A stretch of 64,000 nt of DNA from Lichenicoccus roseus (GCF_005844085.1 NZ_VCDI01000003.1:582374-646373), one strand, 5' to 3'. Numbered from the stretch's first letter, positions 48,884-58,292 are shown. Numbers and translations: made by a program. Notes: generated by a model from the letters alone, not told the origin.

Positions 48884-50785
48884 ATGAGCTCGTCGATCTC
48901 GGGGATGTCCCCGGTCACCGCCTACCTGTCGATCGCCAAGAATGAGCAGGCGACGGTAGCGGCCTACGTCAAGAGCGACCCCACCTTGAGCCGGACCGTC
49001 GCTGCCTTCACCAAGGACATCGTCTCGATCTCCAGCAGCAGCCAGATCCTGAGCAGCCAGAACCGGCAGGCGCTGACCGTGGCGCTCGGCGCCTACAACC
49101 TCAGCGGCAGCATCGGCGAGACCGGCCTGCTCAAGCAGCTGCTTACGCAGAACCCGTCGGCTACCGGCTCCCTCGTCCGCTCGCTCGGTGATACCGACGA
49201 CCTGAACTTCGTGCAGGCGATGGCGCAACGTCCGACCGTCTCGCTGAACTTCGGCAACCCGGCCGGCAGCAGCATGAACTCCAGCGGTAGTGCGGCCTCC
49301 ACCGTCTCGATGGCGAACCTGCAATATGCGTCGGCCAATTCCGCGCTGACCGCGGCGGCGCCGGCGCAGACCTGGTCCTATCTGCTCGATGACGGAACAG
49401 CCACCGCCTCGATCACCGCGGCGCTCACCGCGGCCCTGCAGGCGACCGGCACCACCGCCGCCCCGGTGACAGGCAGCTACAGCATCGCCACCGACGGCTC
49501 GATCGTCGGTACCGCGGGCGCCCCGCCGGTAGTGACCGCGGCTCTCGGCGATGGCAGTCCAACCTTCAGCATCGTGCTGGCAAAGAATGCCGCTGGCGCA
49601 ACACTCCGGCAGGCCACCATCGTCGCGGTCGCCGCGCCGACCGCCACCACCACCGGCACCCAGACCCTCACCAACCAGACTGCCACCGGGCTGCTCAGCG
49701 CGGCGATCGCCAGTACCGGCTTCAACACCACGCTGAGCAGCAACGGCACCCTCGACATCATCAATCCCGGCCTGAACGGGCCGCTGTCGCTGTCGCAGCA
49801 GACCTACTCGACGTACAACACGACCGCGACGGCGGACATCACCGATACGCAGACCATCATTCCGCTCGGGATCGCCGGGCTGCGGCTGCAGGCTGGTGAC
49901 GTGCTGATGAGCGGCGGCTCCGCGATCGGCACCATCGCCTCGCTCGACAAGCAGGGCAACGCGACGCTCGCCGCGCCGTCGTCTCTGAGCCTGGCCGCGG
50001 GGACGCAGATCGACGTCGCCGTCGGCGCCGGCATCACCAACATCGGCACCACCTTCACCGCCGGCGCCGCGGCAGCATCGGGCGCCGGCACCCTCGCCAT
50101 GGGCAGCGGTGCCAGCCTGCTGCAGCCTGGCCAGATCATCACCGACGGCAGCGCCGTTCTGGGAACCGTGAGATCGGTCGACCCGAGCGGCAACGTCACC
50201 TTGGAGCGCGGGATCACCAGTGCCGTGGCCGCCGGCGATACGCTGCAGGCGCTGCCGGTACTTGCCGATACCGAAACCAACGCGCTCAGTGATGCGGCCA
50301 ACGTCGCCGGTATCCTGAAGAACTACGAGACTACGCAATACGAGGCGCAGCAGGGCAAGCAGATCCCCGGCATGGACAGTGCGCTGTATTTCGCCCGCAC
50401 CATCGGCGGCATCACCAGCATTCCCGCGCTGATGGCCGATCCGACGCTGCTCAACGTGGTGACCACCAATCTCGGGGTGTCGGACACCTACGACTCGATG
50501 CCGTACGACGAGCAGGTCAGCTACCTGACCGCGAACGTGAAGCTGTCGACCTACAAGACCACGGCCGGGATCAACCAGGCTTCCGAGCACTTCCTCGCCC
50601 TGACCGCGCAGGCGAACGCAGGCAGCGCCAGTGCCGACGGGTCCGACACCTCGATGCTGTCGATCCTGTATCCTGGTTCGAGCAGCAGCAGCGGTACCGA
50701 CGGTATCCTGTCGGCGCTCTACCCGAGCAACGCCTCGGGCGGCTCGTCCGGCAGTTCTGATCCGCTGCTCGCGCTGTTCAGCTGA
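48884..50785 (+). CDS. DUF1217-containing protein with inserted beta-type repeat region
   Basis: A 633-residue protein. Residues 12-115 (AYLSIAKNEQATVAAYVKSDPTLSRTVAAF, then ILSSQNRQALTVALGAYNLSG and LLKQLLTQNP) and about 475-580 (NYETTQYEAQQGKQIPGM, TLLNVVTTNLGVSDTYDSMPYDEQVSYL) look like the two halves of DUF1217, a domain often found near flagellar genes. Between them lie about 350 residues rich in Thr/Ala/Gly/Ser, including two similar units at 333-378 and 412-456 (LQAGDV..GTIASLDKQGNATL / LQPGQI..GTVRSVDPSGNVTL). No signal peptide is seen. No flagellar gene is nearby. Its end overlaps the vapC remnant by 8 bases. Confidence 0.75.
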   Translation: MSSSISGMSPVTAYLSIAKNEQATVAAYVKSDPTLSRTVAAFTKDIVSISSSSQILSSQNRQALTVALGAYNLSGSIGETGLLKQLLTQNPSATGSLVRSLGDTDDLNFVQAMAQRPTVSLNFGNPAGSSMNSSGSAASTVSMANLQYASANSALTAAAPAQTWSYLLDDGTATASITAALTAALQATGTTAAPVTGSYSIATDGSIVGTAGAPPVVTAALGDGSPTFSIVLAKNAAGATLRQATIVAVAAPTATTTGTQTLTNQTATGLLSAAIASTGFNTTLSSNGTLDIINPGLNGPLSLSQQTYSTYNTTATADITDTQTIIPLGIAGLRLQAGDVLMSGGSAIGTIASLDKQGNATLAAPSSLSLAAGTQIDVAVGAGITNIGTTFTAGAAAASGAGTLAMGSGASLLQPGQIITDGSAVLGTVRSVDPSGNVTLERGITSAVAAGDTLQALPVLADTETNALSDAANVAGILKNYETTQYEAQQGKQIPGMDSALYFARTIGGITSIPALMADPTLLNVVTTNLGVSDTYDSMPYDEQVSYLTANVKLSTYKTTAGINQASEHFLALTAQANAGSASADGSDTSMLSILYPGSSSSSGTDGILSALYPSNASGGSSGSSDPLLALFS

Positions 50786-51185
50786 CGCCCGGCCGCGCGA
50801 CCGCCGACTTGATATCGGTCCGGCTGGATTCGTTCCCCTTGAACAACAGCGGACGGCCGGTGGCGCTGGCGAGCGCATACGGAAAGCGGTCGCCGATATC
50901 GAGGCCGGCCGGAAGCATACCTTTGCCGAACTTCCGAGAGGCAACGGTTGCCAGCCTCGCCTGCTCCGGTGTCACGGAAACGACCTTCATACCGGTCAGG
51001 GCGGAGAAGCGATCGAGACCGTCGCGCCCGGCCTCCCGCTTCGGTCCCTCGACCACGAGCGACAGCCCGATGCGGGTGACTGCTGAAGTGAACCGGACGG
51101 AGGCCGCATCGATCGTCGCGGCGTAGCTGAACCGGTCCGCTTGATCGAACAGGATCGCCACCACCGCGGAGGTGTCGATGGCCAT
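50778..51185 (-). pseudogene. vapC: Decayed VapC-type PIN-domain toxin
   Basis: The 135-residue frame is open and colinear with PIN-domain VapC toxins: MAIDTSAVVAIL with the first catalytic Asp, EQARLATVASRKFGKG, GLDIGDRFPYALASATGRPLLFKG with a conserved Asp99. Two of the four expected acidic residues are lost: the usual Glu after the SAAT-type motif is Gly40 (TSAVTRIG, codon GGG at 51068-51066), and the Asp after LLFKG is Asn118. The FAYALA-type Phe/Ala core is also altered. The product is therefore unlikely to be an active ribonuclease. It overlaps the convergent DUF1217 gene by 8 bases. Confidence 0.75.
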
Positions 51186-51443
51186 CGGCCCCGGAGACCG
51201 GTGTCGTCGTATCCCACGATCTCGTTCGGGGTCCGGAGATCGACGTCCGGCAGTGGCGCAAGTTCCTGGCTCAGCGCCATCAGTTGCCCGGTCAGGCTGG
51301 CGGTCCGGCCCCGCCGCAGGCGTTCGCGCCCCAGTCGTTCGGCCAGGGCCCTTGCCTATGGTGTCGGTCAGCGTCTCTCCGGTGAGGGACGCAACCTCCC
51401 GGGCAAGCCGATCGGACTCCTTGTCCTTCAGGCTCAGCGCCAC
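51185..51443 (-). pseudogene. vapB: Frameshifted VapB-type antitoxin
   Basis: The start (GTG 51443 with GGAGG 6 bases upstream) gives VALSLKDKESDRLAREVASLTGETLTDTI, the Rv0623-like/PSK antitoxin N-terminus. At 51349-51351 one extra G shifts the frame; the continuation ALAERLGRERLRRGR and MALSQELAPLPDVDLRTPNE, ending GYDDTG, is found in the next frame. The stop codon expected to overlap the vapC ATG as TGATG has become CGATG (51187-51185). Two lesions in one short gene, next to a toxin missing catalytic residues, point to a dead module rather than a sequencing error alone. Confidence 0.75.
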
Positions 51444-51498
51444 CGTCACCCTCCGTTCTGGAACAGGCGTATGTGCACTGGCCGGAGCGGCAGCCATG

Positions 51499-51529
51499 AA
51501 AAAAGCCGGCCCCCGAGGGGACCGGCTTT
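51499..51529 (-). terminator. Rho-independent terminator of fusA
   Basis: On the minus strand AAGCCGGTCCCC pairs with GGGGCCGGCTT-type sequence (51505-51514 with 51517-51526, one mismatch) and is followed by six T (51504-51499). It begins 24 bases after the fusA stop. Confidence 0.9.
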
Positions 51530-51552
51530 CCAGGTTCGCAGGACTGAACGGA

Positions 51553-53643
51553 TCAGGCCGACTTCGACATGATCTCGTCGGCGATGTTGCGCGGCACCGG
51601 ATCGTAGTGATGGAACTGCATGGTGAACGAGGCGCGGCCCTTGGTCATCGACCGCAGGTGGGAGATGTAGCCGAACATCTCCTTCAGCGGCACCTGAGCC
51701 CGCACCAGCACCGTCGAGCCGGAGCTTTCCTGGTTCTGGATCATGCCACGGCGACGGTTGAGGTCGCCCACCACGTCGCCGACATGATCCTGCGGCGTGG
51801 TCACCTCGACATCCATGATCGGCTCGAGAATGACCGGCGAAGCCTTCTTCATGCCCTCGCGGAAGCAAGCCTTGGCGGCGATCTCGAACGCCAGCGCCGA
51901 CGAGTCGACGTCGTGGTACTTGCCGTCGGTCAGGGTGTACTTGAAGTCCACCGTCTGGAACCCTGCCAGCACGCCGGTCGAGGACTGCATCCGGATGCCC
52001 TTCTCGACCGCCGGGATGTATTCCTTCGGCACCGTGCCGCCGACCACCTTGTTCTCGAACACGATGCCGGCGTTACGCTCCAGCGGCTCGAACACGATCT
52101 TGACCTCGGCGTACTGCCCCGAGCCACCCGACTGCTTCTTGTGGGTGTAGGTCTCGGTGTGCGGCTTGCTGATGGTCTCGCGATACGCCACCTGCGGCGC
52201 GCCGATGTTGGCGTCGACGCCATACTCGCGACGCAGCCGGTCGATGATGATCTCGAGATGCAGCTCGCCCATGCCGGACAGGATGGTCTGGCCGGTCTCC
52301 TGGTCGGTCTTCAGCCGCAGCGAGGGGTCCTCGCCAGCCAGCTTCTGTAGCGCGAGCGTCATCTTCTCGACCGCGTCCTTGGTGCGCGGCTCGACCGAGA
52401 TGTCGATCACCGGCACCGGGAACGCCATGCGCTCCAGGATCACCTGGTCGTCGGCGGCGGCCAGCGTGTCGCCGGTGCCGGTATCCTTCAGGCCCACGAA
52501 CGCCGCGATGTCGCCCGCCGTCACTTCCTTGATCTCGGCGCGCTTGTCGGCGTGCATCTGGAACATGCGTCCGATGCGCTCCTTGTGGTCCTTGGTCGTG
52601 TTCATGACCATGTCGCCGGACTTCAGGGTGCCGGAGTACACGCGCACGAAGGTCAGCGTGCCGTACTTGTCGTTGATGATCTTGAAGGCGAGGCCGGCGA
52701 ACGGCGCCTGCGGATCGATCTTGATCAGGCGGCGCAGCGTCGGGTCCTCGTCCTCGTGGCCTTCCTCGGCGGCCACGCGGATGCCCTCGACCTCGTCCGG
52801 CGCCGGCAGGTAGTCGAGCACGGCGTCGAGCAGCGGCTGCACGCCCTTGTTCTTGAACGCGGTGCCGCACAGCACCGGGCGGAACTCGCCGGAGATGGCA
52901 CCCTTCTTGATGGCCCGCTTGAGGGTCGCGACCGCGACGTCGCCCTTCTCGAAATACTCCTCCATCGCCTCGTTGTCGGCGGCAAGCGCCGTATCGAGCA
53001 GCAGCTGGCGGGCCTCGTCGGCGCGCTCCTTCAGGTCGGCGGGGATGTCCTGGTAGTTGAACTTGGCGCCGAGCTCGCCGCCTTCCCAGACGATCGCCCG
53101 CATCTCGACCAGGTCGACGACGCCGACGAAGTTCTCCTCGATGCCGATCGGCAGCTGCAGCGGCAGCGCGATGATGTCCAGCTTCTCCTTGAGCGTGTCG
53201 AACGCCCGGTAGAAGTCGGCGCCGGTGCGGTCCAGCTTGTTGATGAAGATGATGCGCGGCACCCGGTAGCGGTCGGCGAGACGCCAGTTGGTCTCGGACT
53301 GCGGCTGCACGCCGGCCACGCCCTCGATGATGAACACCGCGCCGTCGAGCACGCGCAGCGAACGGTTCACCTCGATGTTGAAGTCGATATGGCCCGGGGT
53401 GTCGATGATGTTGATGCGGTGGTCCTTCCACTCGCATGTGACCGTCGCCGAGGTGATGGTGATCCCCCGCTCGCGCTCCTGGTCCATGTAGTCGGTGGTG
53501 GTGTTGCCCTCGTGGACCTCACCGATCCGGTGCGAGACGCCCGTGTAGTACAGGATGCGCTCGGTGGTGGTGGTCTTGCCGGCATCGATATGCGCGGTGA
53601 TCCCGATGTTGCGGATCTTAGACAGCTCGGAAATGACGGACAC
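51553..53643 (-). CDS. fusA: Elongation factor G
   Basis: GTPase driving ribosomal translocation, 696 residues. G1 is [17 protein letters not shown], switch [24 protein letters not shown]3 DTPGHIDF, G4 [10 protein letters not shown]; domains II-V follow with the domain IV/V sequences [13 protein letters not shown] and RGMIQNQE. Canonical length. It starts with GTG at 53643 behind GGGAGG, and stands alone: rpmB is 198 bases upstream and the str-operon genes rpsL, rpsG and tuf are not adjacent, unlike the classic arrangement. It has a strong terminator downstream. Confidence 0.97.
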   Translation of the reverse strand: MSVISELSKIRNIGITAHIDAGKTTTTERILYYTGVSHRIGEVHEGNTTTDYMDQERERGITITSATVTCEWKDHRINIIDTPGHIDFNIEVNRSLRVLDGAVFIIEGVAGVQPQSETNWRLADRYRVPRIIFINKLDRTGADFYRAFDTLKEKLDIIALPLQLPIGIEENFVGVVDLVEMRAIVWEGGELGAKFNYQDIPADLKERADEARQLLLDTALAADNEAMEEYFEKGDVAVATLKRAIKKGAISGEFRPVLCGTAFKNKGVQPLLDAVLDYLPAPDEVEGIRVAAEEGHEDEDPTLRRLIKIDPQAPFAGLAFKIINDKYGTLTFVRVYSGTLKSGDMVMNTTKDHKERIGRMFQMHADKRAEIKEVTAGDIAAFVGLKDTGTGDTLAAADDQVILERMAFPVPVIDISVEPRTKDAVEKMTLALQKLAGEDPSLRLKTDQETGQTILSGMGELHLEIIIDRLRREYGVDANIGAPQVAYRETISKPHTETYTHKKQSGGSGQYAEVKIVFEPLERNAGIVFENKVVGGTVPKEYIPAVEKGIRMQSSTGVLAGFQTVDFKYTLTDGKYHDVDSSALAFEIAAKACFREGMKKASPVILEPIMDVEVTTPQDHVGDVVGDLNRRRGMIQNQESSGSTVLVRAQVPLKEMFGYISHLRSMTKGRASFTMQFHHYDPVPRNIADEIMSKSA

Positions 53644-53841
53644 GCGGACCTCCCACGGGATTGGCGACGACGAGCGGGCGCCGTCGAAGTCCAGCGACTT
53701 CGTGCGCCCGCCCGGGGGGCCGAATGGTATCCGCCGCCTGCCCGCAAGGGACCATGCAGCGCGACGCCGACCGGCGGATCATGTTCGACCTGACTTGCGT
53801 CAGGACCCTCGGCATTGCAAGCCCGGATGGGCCTGCCGCCC

Positions 53842-54147
53842 TCAGACCGCCGGAGCGGCGGCCTTCTTTTCCTGTGCCCGCTTGATGCGGCGCTTGATCA
53901 CCTGGGCCTCGACAGGCAGCCGGCGGTTCGGCGTCGAGAGCAGGAAGGCATCGAGGCCGCCATTGTGCTCGATGGTGCGCAGCCCGTTGGTGGTCACGCG
54001 CATCCGGATCGAGCCGCCCAGCACATCGGACAGCACCGAGGTCTCCTGCAGGTTGGGCAGGTAGCGGCGGCGGGTCTTGTTGTTGGCGTGGCTGACATTG
54101 TTGCCGGTCAGCACGCCCTTGCCGGTTATCTGGCAGCGGCGGGACAT
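53842..54147 (-). CDS. rpmB: 50S ribosomal protein L28
   Basis: Large-subunit ribosomal protein, 101 residues, longer than the E. coli form (78) as is normal in alphaproteobacteria. [34 protein letters not shown] is the family start, and [23 protein letters not shown] follows; the C-terminus is a Lys/Ala-rich tail. The ATG at 54147 has AAGGTGAT 4-5 bases upstream. A 6-bp stem with GCAA tetraloop (CCTGAC/GTCAGG, 53789-53804) lies 38 bases downstream and may be its 3' end. Confidence 0.97.
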   Translation of the reverse strand: MSRRCQITGKGVLTGNNVSHANNKTRRRYLPNLQETSVLSDVLGGSIRMRVTTNGLRTIEHNGGLDAFLLSTPNRRLPVEAQVIKRRIKRAQEKKAAAPAV

Positions 54148-54278
54148 TTGATCACCTTTAAGACGACAGCAGCCGGGCGGACATGGCTCCCCGGCACCGA
54201 CTTGCATTGGAGCGGCGGCTTATGGCCTCCGGGTCGCCCGGCGTCAAGCGCCGCACCCCGGGAGTCTGCCCCGGCGCC

Positions 54279-54554
54279 CTACCCATTTCCCATGCCGGCG
54301 CCCTTCTCCTGGCCATGCCGCAGTTCGCCGGCCCGCACGCTCCGGCTGGCATTGTCCAGCATCCGCAGCATCGCATCCTCGTCCATGCTGCGCGCCAGCA
54401 GCGCCAGCGAGCCGCCGAGCAGCGCGGACGCGATCGCCAACGGCGGCAGCTCCTTGCCCAGCATGTACTCGATCGCCTTGTCCACCACGGCGCCGGCGTG
54501 GCTGAGTTCCTCCGGAACCGTGCCGTCCTGCCCGATGGTCGGGTCGTTGCTCAT
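54279..54554 (-). CDS. Hypothetical protein, 91 residues
   Basis: I do not recognise a family. The protein starts MSNDPTIGQDGTVPEELSHAGAVVDKAIEYMLGKELPPLAIASALLGGSL, has a moderately hydrophobic middle (LAIASALLGGSLALLA) that may be a helix of a small soluble protein rather than a membrane span, and ends Gly/Met-rich (GMGNG). It has a good ribosome site (GGGAGA, 7 bases before the ATG at 54554) and lies 28 bases downstream of the ABC exporter stop-to-start, on the same strand, so the two are probably cotranscribed. Confidence 0.6.
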   Translation of the reverse strand: MSNDPTIGQDGTVPEELSHAGAVVDKAIEYMLGKELPPLAIASALLGGSLALLARSMDEDAMLRMLDNASRSVRAGELRHGQEKGAGMGNG

Positions 54555-54582
54555 GTTCGTTCTCCCCGCAGTCACGTCTCGT

Positions 54583-56508
54583 TCAGTCGGCATCCACCGC
54601 CGCCCGCTCCTCCAGCGCCCGGTTTCCTTCGGGCCGGCTCTCCTCAGCCTGGGCCGCCCACATCGAGGCGTAGAGGCCGCCGGTCGCCAGCAGGCCGCGA
54701 TGGGTGCCGCGCTCGACGATGTCGCCCTGGTCCAGCACCAGGATCTCGTCGGCATCGACCACCGTGGAGAGCCGGTGGGCGATCACCAGCGTGGTGCGAT
54801 GCGCCGAGACCTGGCGCAGGGCGGCCTGGATCTCCTGTTCGGTATGGGTGTCCAGCGAGCTGGTCGCTTCGTCCAGCACCAGGATGCGCGGGTTCTTCAG
54901 GATGGTGCGCGCGATCGCCACCCGCTGCTTCTCGCCGCCGGACAGCTTCAGGCCGCGCTCGCCGACCCGGGTATCGTAGCCGTCCGGCAGACGCAGCACG
55001 AAGTCGTGCACCTGGGCGAGCCGGGCGGCGTGCTCGATCTCGTCCTGGCTGGCGCCGATGCGGCCATAGGCGATGTTGTAGCGGATGGTGTCGTTGAACA
55101 GCACGGTATCCTGCGGCACCACCCCGATTGCGGCCCGCAGGCTGGCCTGGGCGTAGTCGCCTACGTCGGCGCCGTCGATCAGAACGCTGCCGTCCCAGGC
55201 GTCGTAGAACCGGAACAGCAGCCGGCTGATGGTCGACTTGCCGGCCCCGGTCGGGCCGACTATGGCAGTACGGCCTCCCGGCGGCACCCGGAAGCTGATG
55301 CCGTGCAGGATCTCCCGGTCCTCGCGATAGCCGAACCGCACGTCGCGGAATTCGAGCGACGCCGCCGGCGCATCCTCCAGCCGCGGCGGCAGCAGCGAGG
55401 CCTCCGGACGGTCCGACACGTCCTGGGGCTGGCCGAGCAGCCGGAACATCTGCTCCAGGTCGACCACGCCCTGGCGCAGCGAGGCATAGACGAAGCCAAG
55501 GAAATTCAACGGCTGGTAGAGCTGCATCAGGTAGGTGTTGATCAGCACGAACTTGCCGACCGTGAGACGGCCCGCCGCCACCTCGCGCGCCGCCATCAGC
55601 ATGATGATGGCAAGTGCCACCGCGATGATCGTCGCCTGGCCGATATTGAGCACGTTCAGCGAGACCTGGGTGCGAACGGCGGCGCGCTCGTAGCGGGCCT
55701 GGGCCTCGTCGTAGCGCCGCGCCTCGTGGCCCTCGTTGCCGAAGTACTTGACCGTCTCGTAGTTCAGCAGGCTGTCCAGCGCCTTGCCGCTGGCCTCGCT
55801 GTCGATGTCGTTCATCCGCCGCCTGATGCCGATCCGCCAGCCGGTGAACAGCACGGTGAAGCCGACATAGGTCACCACGGTGAGCAGGGTCGCGAGCGCG
55901 AAACGCCAGTCGAAGATCCGCCAGATGATGACGGTGACCAGAAGCGTCTCGAGCAGGGTGGGCACGATGTTGAAGACGCCGAGCCGCAGGATCAGCTCGA
56001 TGGCGACGGTGCCGCGCTCGATCGCCCTCGTCACGCCACCGGTCTGGCGGTCGAGATGGAACCGCAGCGACAGCGCGTGCAGGTGCCGGAAGGTCTGCAT
56101 GGCGACCACCCGGATCACCCGCTGCTTGACCGGCGCGAACACCGCGTCGCGCAGCTCGCCGAAGCCACCCGAGGCGATACGCAGCAGCCCGTATGCCAGG
56201 ATCAGCGCCGCCGGGACCACGATCATGTGGGAGGGATCGTGCCGCGACAGCCGGTCGATGGCGCGGCTGTAGACGATCGGCACGTAGACCGTGGCGACCT
56301 TGGCTGCCACAAGCAGAGCCACGGCGCTCACCACCAGCAGGCGGGTGCGCAGGTCACCGCGCGGCCATAGATAGGGCAGCAGGCCGCCGATGGTGGAGAA
56401 TGCCGTCGGCCGGTCGCCCGCCGGCCGATGATCGCCTGGCAGACGGCTGTCGGCCGGCCGGGCCGCCGAATGCGAAGCTGGAGAGGACCCGGATGCCGAC
56501 GAGATCAT
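54583..56508 (-). CDS. Atm1/HMT1-family ABC exporter (membrane and ATPase fused)
   Basis: Half-transporter of 641 residues that works as a homodimer. The membrane domain carries the Atm1-type sequence LDRQTGGVTRAIERGTVAIELILR, YFGNEGHEARRYDEAQARYERAAVRTQ and LNVLNIGQATIIAVAL. The ATPase domain has Walker A GPTGAGKST, signature LSGGEKQRVAIAR, Walker B ILVLDEATSSLD. Bacterial and mitochondrial Atm1 proteins export glutathione-linked sulfur or metal conjugates, which would fit a cell with heavy Fe-S needs. I use the ATG at 56508; the frame is open upstream to the divergent Nudix gene. It is followed by the 91-residue gene. Confidence 0.92.
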   Translation of the reverse strand: MISSASGSSPASHSAARPADSRLPGDHRPAGDRPTAFSTIGGLLPYLWPRGDLRTRLLVVSAVALLVAAKVATVYVPIVYSRAIDRLSRHDPSHMIVVPAALILAYGLLRIASGGFGELRDAVFAPVKQRVIRVVAMQTFRHLHALSLRFHLDRQTGGVTRAIERGTVAIELILRLGVFNIVPTLLETLLVTVIIWRIFDWRFALATLLTVVTYVGFTVLFTGWRIGIRRRMNDIDSEASGKALDSLLNYETVKYFGNEGHEARRYDEAQARYERAAVRTQVSLNVLNIGQATIIAVALAIIMLMAAREVAAGRLTVGKFVLINTYLMQLYQPLNFLGFVYASLRQGVVDLEQMFRLLGQPQDVSDRPEASLLPPRLEDAPAASLEFRDVRFGYREDREILHGISFRVPPGGRTAIVGPTGAGKSTISRLLFRFYDAWDGSVLIDGADVGDYAQASLRAAIGVVPQDTVLFNDTIRYNIAYGRIGASQDEIEHAARLAQVHDFVLRLPDGYDTRVGERGLKLSGGEKQRVAIARTILKNPRILVLDEATSSLDTHTEQEIQAALRQVSAHRTTLVIAHRLSTVVDADEILVLDQGDIVERGTHRGLLATGGLYASMWAAQAEESRPEGNRALEERAAVDAD

Positions 56509-56575
56509 ACCTGCCGATGTGGCACGGGCGGCCCCGAATGCAAACCGGCCGGCTCCTGCGACAGGGATATGGCGC

Positions 56576-57436
56576 ATGAGTAGCCCTGGCATGGGCGAAC
56601 CGGCGGGGCCGTTCCTGCGTCACCTCGCCGCCTGCAACAACACGACGCTGCCCGGCGGCCGCGCGCCGCTGCTGCTCCGCGACATCCCGCGTCCGCTTGG
56701 CTGGATAGATCCCGCGACCGCCGAAGCGTTGCCCGGGCACGGACTGCATCAGGGTCCGGACGGTGCGTTCCGCATCGGGGACGTGGGGACCCTCACCCGT
56801 CTCGGTGAAACGCTGGCCGAGGCCGGCCTGTACCGCTTCCGCGACGAGGCGTTCGACGTGCGCCTGGAGCCGCGCGCCGCCAGCCTCGGCACCATCGATC
56901 GCGGCGCCCTGCCGGCCTTCGGGCTGATTGCCGCCGGGGTGCACGTGAACGGCATCGTCGAGCGGCGCCAGGGCGCTGCGCTCTGGATTGGCCGCCGCGC
57001 CGCGGACAAGGCGCTCGACCCGGGCAAGCTCGACCATATCGTCGCGGGCGGCATTCCGGCCGGCTACGACGCCGCCGCCACCCTGCGCAAGGAAGGCGCG
57101 GAGGAGTGCAGCCTGCCGGAACACCTCGCCGCAAGGGCGGTCCCGGTTGCCGACATCACCTACGCCATGCAGCGCCGCGAGGGCCTGCGCCGCGACCTGC
57201 TGGAATGCTTCGACCTGGTGCTGCCGGAAGATTTCCAGCCGGTGCCGAATGACGACGAGGTTGCCGAGTTCCGGCTGCTGCCGATGACCGAGGTGCTGGC
57301 GCTCGTGCGCGACACCGACGACTTCAAGTTCAATGTCAGCCTGGTGCTGATCGACCTGTTCCTGCGTCGCGGCCTGATCGAGGCAGACAGCGCCGACGGC
57401 AGGGCGTTGCGCGGCGGGCTGCGGTCGCCGCTTTGA
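56576..57436 (+). CDS. DUF4743/Nudix hydrolase
   Basis: Cytoplasmic phosphohydrolase of 286 residues. An N-terminal DUF4743 region (FLRHLAACNNTTLPGGRAPLLL, then GLYRFRDEAFDVRLEP) precedes a Nudix domain (GVHVNGIVERRQGAALWIGRRAADKALDPGKLDHIVAGG). The Nudix box GGIPAGYDAAATLRKEGAEEC departs from the consensus at its first Glu (Asp) and Arg (Lys), as in other DUF4743 members. The substrate is unknown; relatives have been annotated as thiamine pyrophosphokinase-related. ATG 56576 is used (67 bases from the divergent ABC gene). Coupled by TTGA to the lipoprotein gene. Confidence 0.9.
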   Translation: MSSPGMGEPAGPFLRHLAACNNTTLPGGRAPLLLRDIPRPLGWIDPATAEALPGHGLHQGPDGAFRIGDVGTLTRLGETLAEAGLYRFRDEAFDVRLEPRAASLGTIDRGALPAFGLIAAGVHVNGIVERRQGAALWIGRRAADKALDPGKLDHIVAGGIPAGYDAAATLRKEGAEECSLPEHLAARAVPVADITYAMQRREGLRRDLLECFDLVLPEDFQPVPNDDEVAEFRLLPMTEVLALVRDTDDFKFNVSLVLIDLFLRRGLIEADSADGRALRGGLRSPL

Positions 57437-57864
57437 GGCGCGGCCTGCTCGCAGTGCTGATGGCGCTACCGGCGCTCGCCGGATGCGCGGCGGGCGCACC
57501 CGGACGCGGCATCCCGCCCGCCTGCCCGTTCGCAGGGCAGACGCGGCAACTCCGGATCGAGCTCTATTTCGGCCTCGACAGGCCCGATGGCCGCCCCATC
57601 AGCGAGACCGAGTGGCGGGATTTCGTGGCACGCGAAGTCACCCCGCGCTTTCCGGACGGCCTCAGCGAGCTCGCAGCCGGCGGCCAGTGGCGCGACCGGG
57701 TCAGCAACCGCATCGGGCGCGAGCCATCCCGCATCCTGCTGCTGGTCGTGCCCGCCTCGACAGACCTCGCTGCCCGCGTCGAGGGCATGACCGCGGACTA
57801 TCGCCGCCTGTTCGACCAGCAATCGGTCGGCGTCGTCAGCGTCCCGGTTTGCGCTGGCTTCTGA
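57433..57864 (+). CDS. DUF3574 lipoprotein
   Basis: Predicted lipoprotein of 143 residues. The signal is MRRGLLAVLMALPALAGC with a perfect lipobox LAGC (Cys18). The mature part matches DUF3574: RIELYFGLDRPDGRPISETEWRDFVAREVTPRFPDGLSELAAGGQW, then RILLLVVPAS and SVPVCAGF. Function unknown. Translation starts at TTG 57433, overlapping the Nudix stop (TTGA). GCGCT/AGCGC (57851-57868) forms a small stem across its stop codon. Confidence 0.85.
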   Translation: MRRGLLAVLMALPALAGCAAGAPGRGIPPACPFAGQTRQLRIELYFGLDRPDGRPISETEWRDFVAREVTPRFPDGLSELAAGGQWRDRVSNRIGREPSRILLLVVPASTDLAARVEGMTADYRRLFDQQSVGVVSVPVCAGF

Positions 57865-57872
57865 GCGCCGTT

Positions 57873-58127
57873 CTACGACCCGTCGTCGCGCGGGTCGCCA
57901 CGGTTGCGATCGCCGGGTGAGGCGACGACGGATGCTGATCGTGCAGAGGCTGCCCGCGTTTTCCGTGCGGACATTCCAGGCGCGTCATCGGCGATGCCAT
58001 GCCGCCGCGTGCGGAACGGATCCCGATGTCCCGTGCGCTGGATGATCCAGCCGAGCGTCAGGGCGGCCAGGAGAGCCATGGCACCCCAGACGGCAAATCC
58101 TGCCAGCAGCCAGTGCAGAGCGCTCAT
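57873..58127 (-). CDS. Small single-span membrane protein, hypothetical
   Basis: An 84-residue frame starting MSALHWLLAGFAVWGAMALLAALTLGWIIQRTGHRDPF: one N-terminal hydrophobic helix (about residues 5-29) followed by a basic cytoplasmic or periplasmic tail. No family recognised. The ribosome site is weak and the tail has low-complexity composition, so the gene is plausible rather than certain. It converges on the DUF3574 gene and lies upstream of nothing else on its strand. Confidence 0.45.
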   Translation of the reverse strand: MSALHWLLAGFAVWGAMALLAALTLGWIIQRTGHRDPFRTRRHGIADDAPGMSARKTRAASARSASVVASPGDRNRGDPRDDGS

Positions 58128-58217
58128 CGTCTACCCGGGACCGGATTCACATCACCGGCGCGAAGGTAGCCCAGGGCACGGCCACCGGGTTGGGGTATTT
58201 TCGCAACCCCGGCGCGA

Positions 58218-58292
58218 TGGTAGCGGCGGACGGATTTGAACCGCCGACCAAGGGATTATGATTCCCCTGCTCTACCGCTGAGCTACGCCGCC
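58218..58292 (-). tRNA. tRNA-Met (anticodon CAT), elongator type
   Basis: A 75-base cloverleaf on the minus strand with acceptor GGCGGCG/CGCCGCT (first pair G-U), D arm GCTC/GAGC, anticodon stem GGGGA/TCCCT around ATCATAA (anticodon CAT), T loop TTCAAAT, discriminator A and encoded CCA. The anticodon-stem sequence resembles elongator tRNA-Met and lacks the three G-C pairs of the initiator. A tRNA-Ile2 with modified C34 cannot be excluded by anticodon alone. Confidence 0.93.

Noticed and set aside
53842-56370. An 851-residue plus-strand open frame across rpmB and the ABC exporter
   Set aside because: It is antisense to two well-supported genes and has no domain; a GC-driven shadow.
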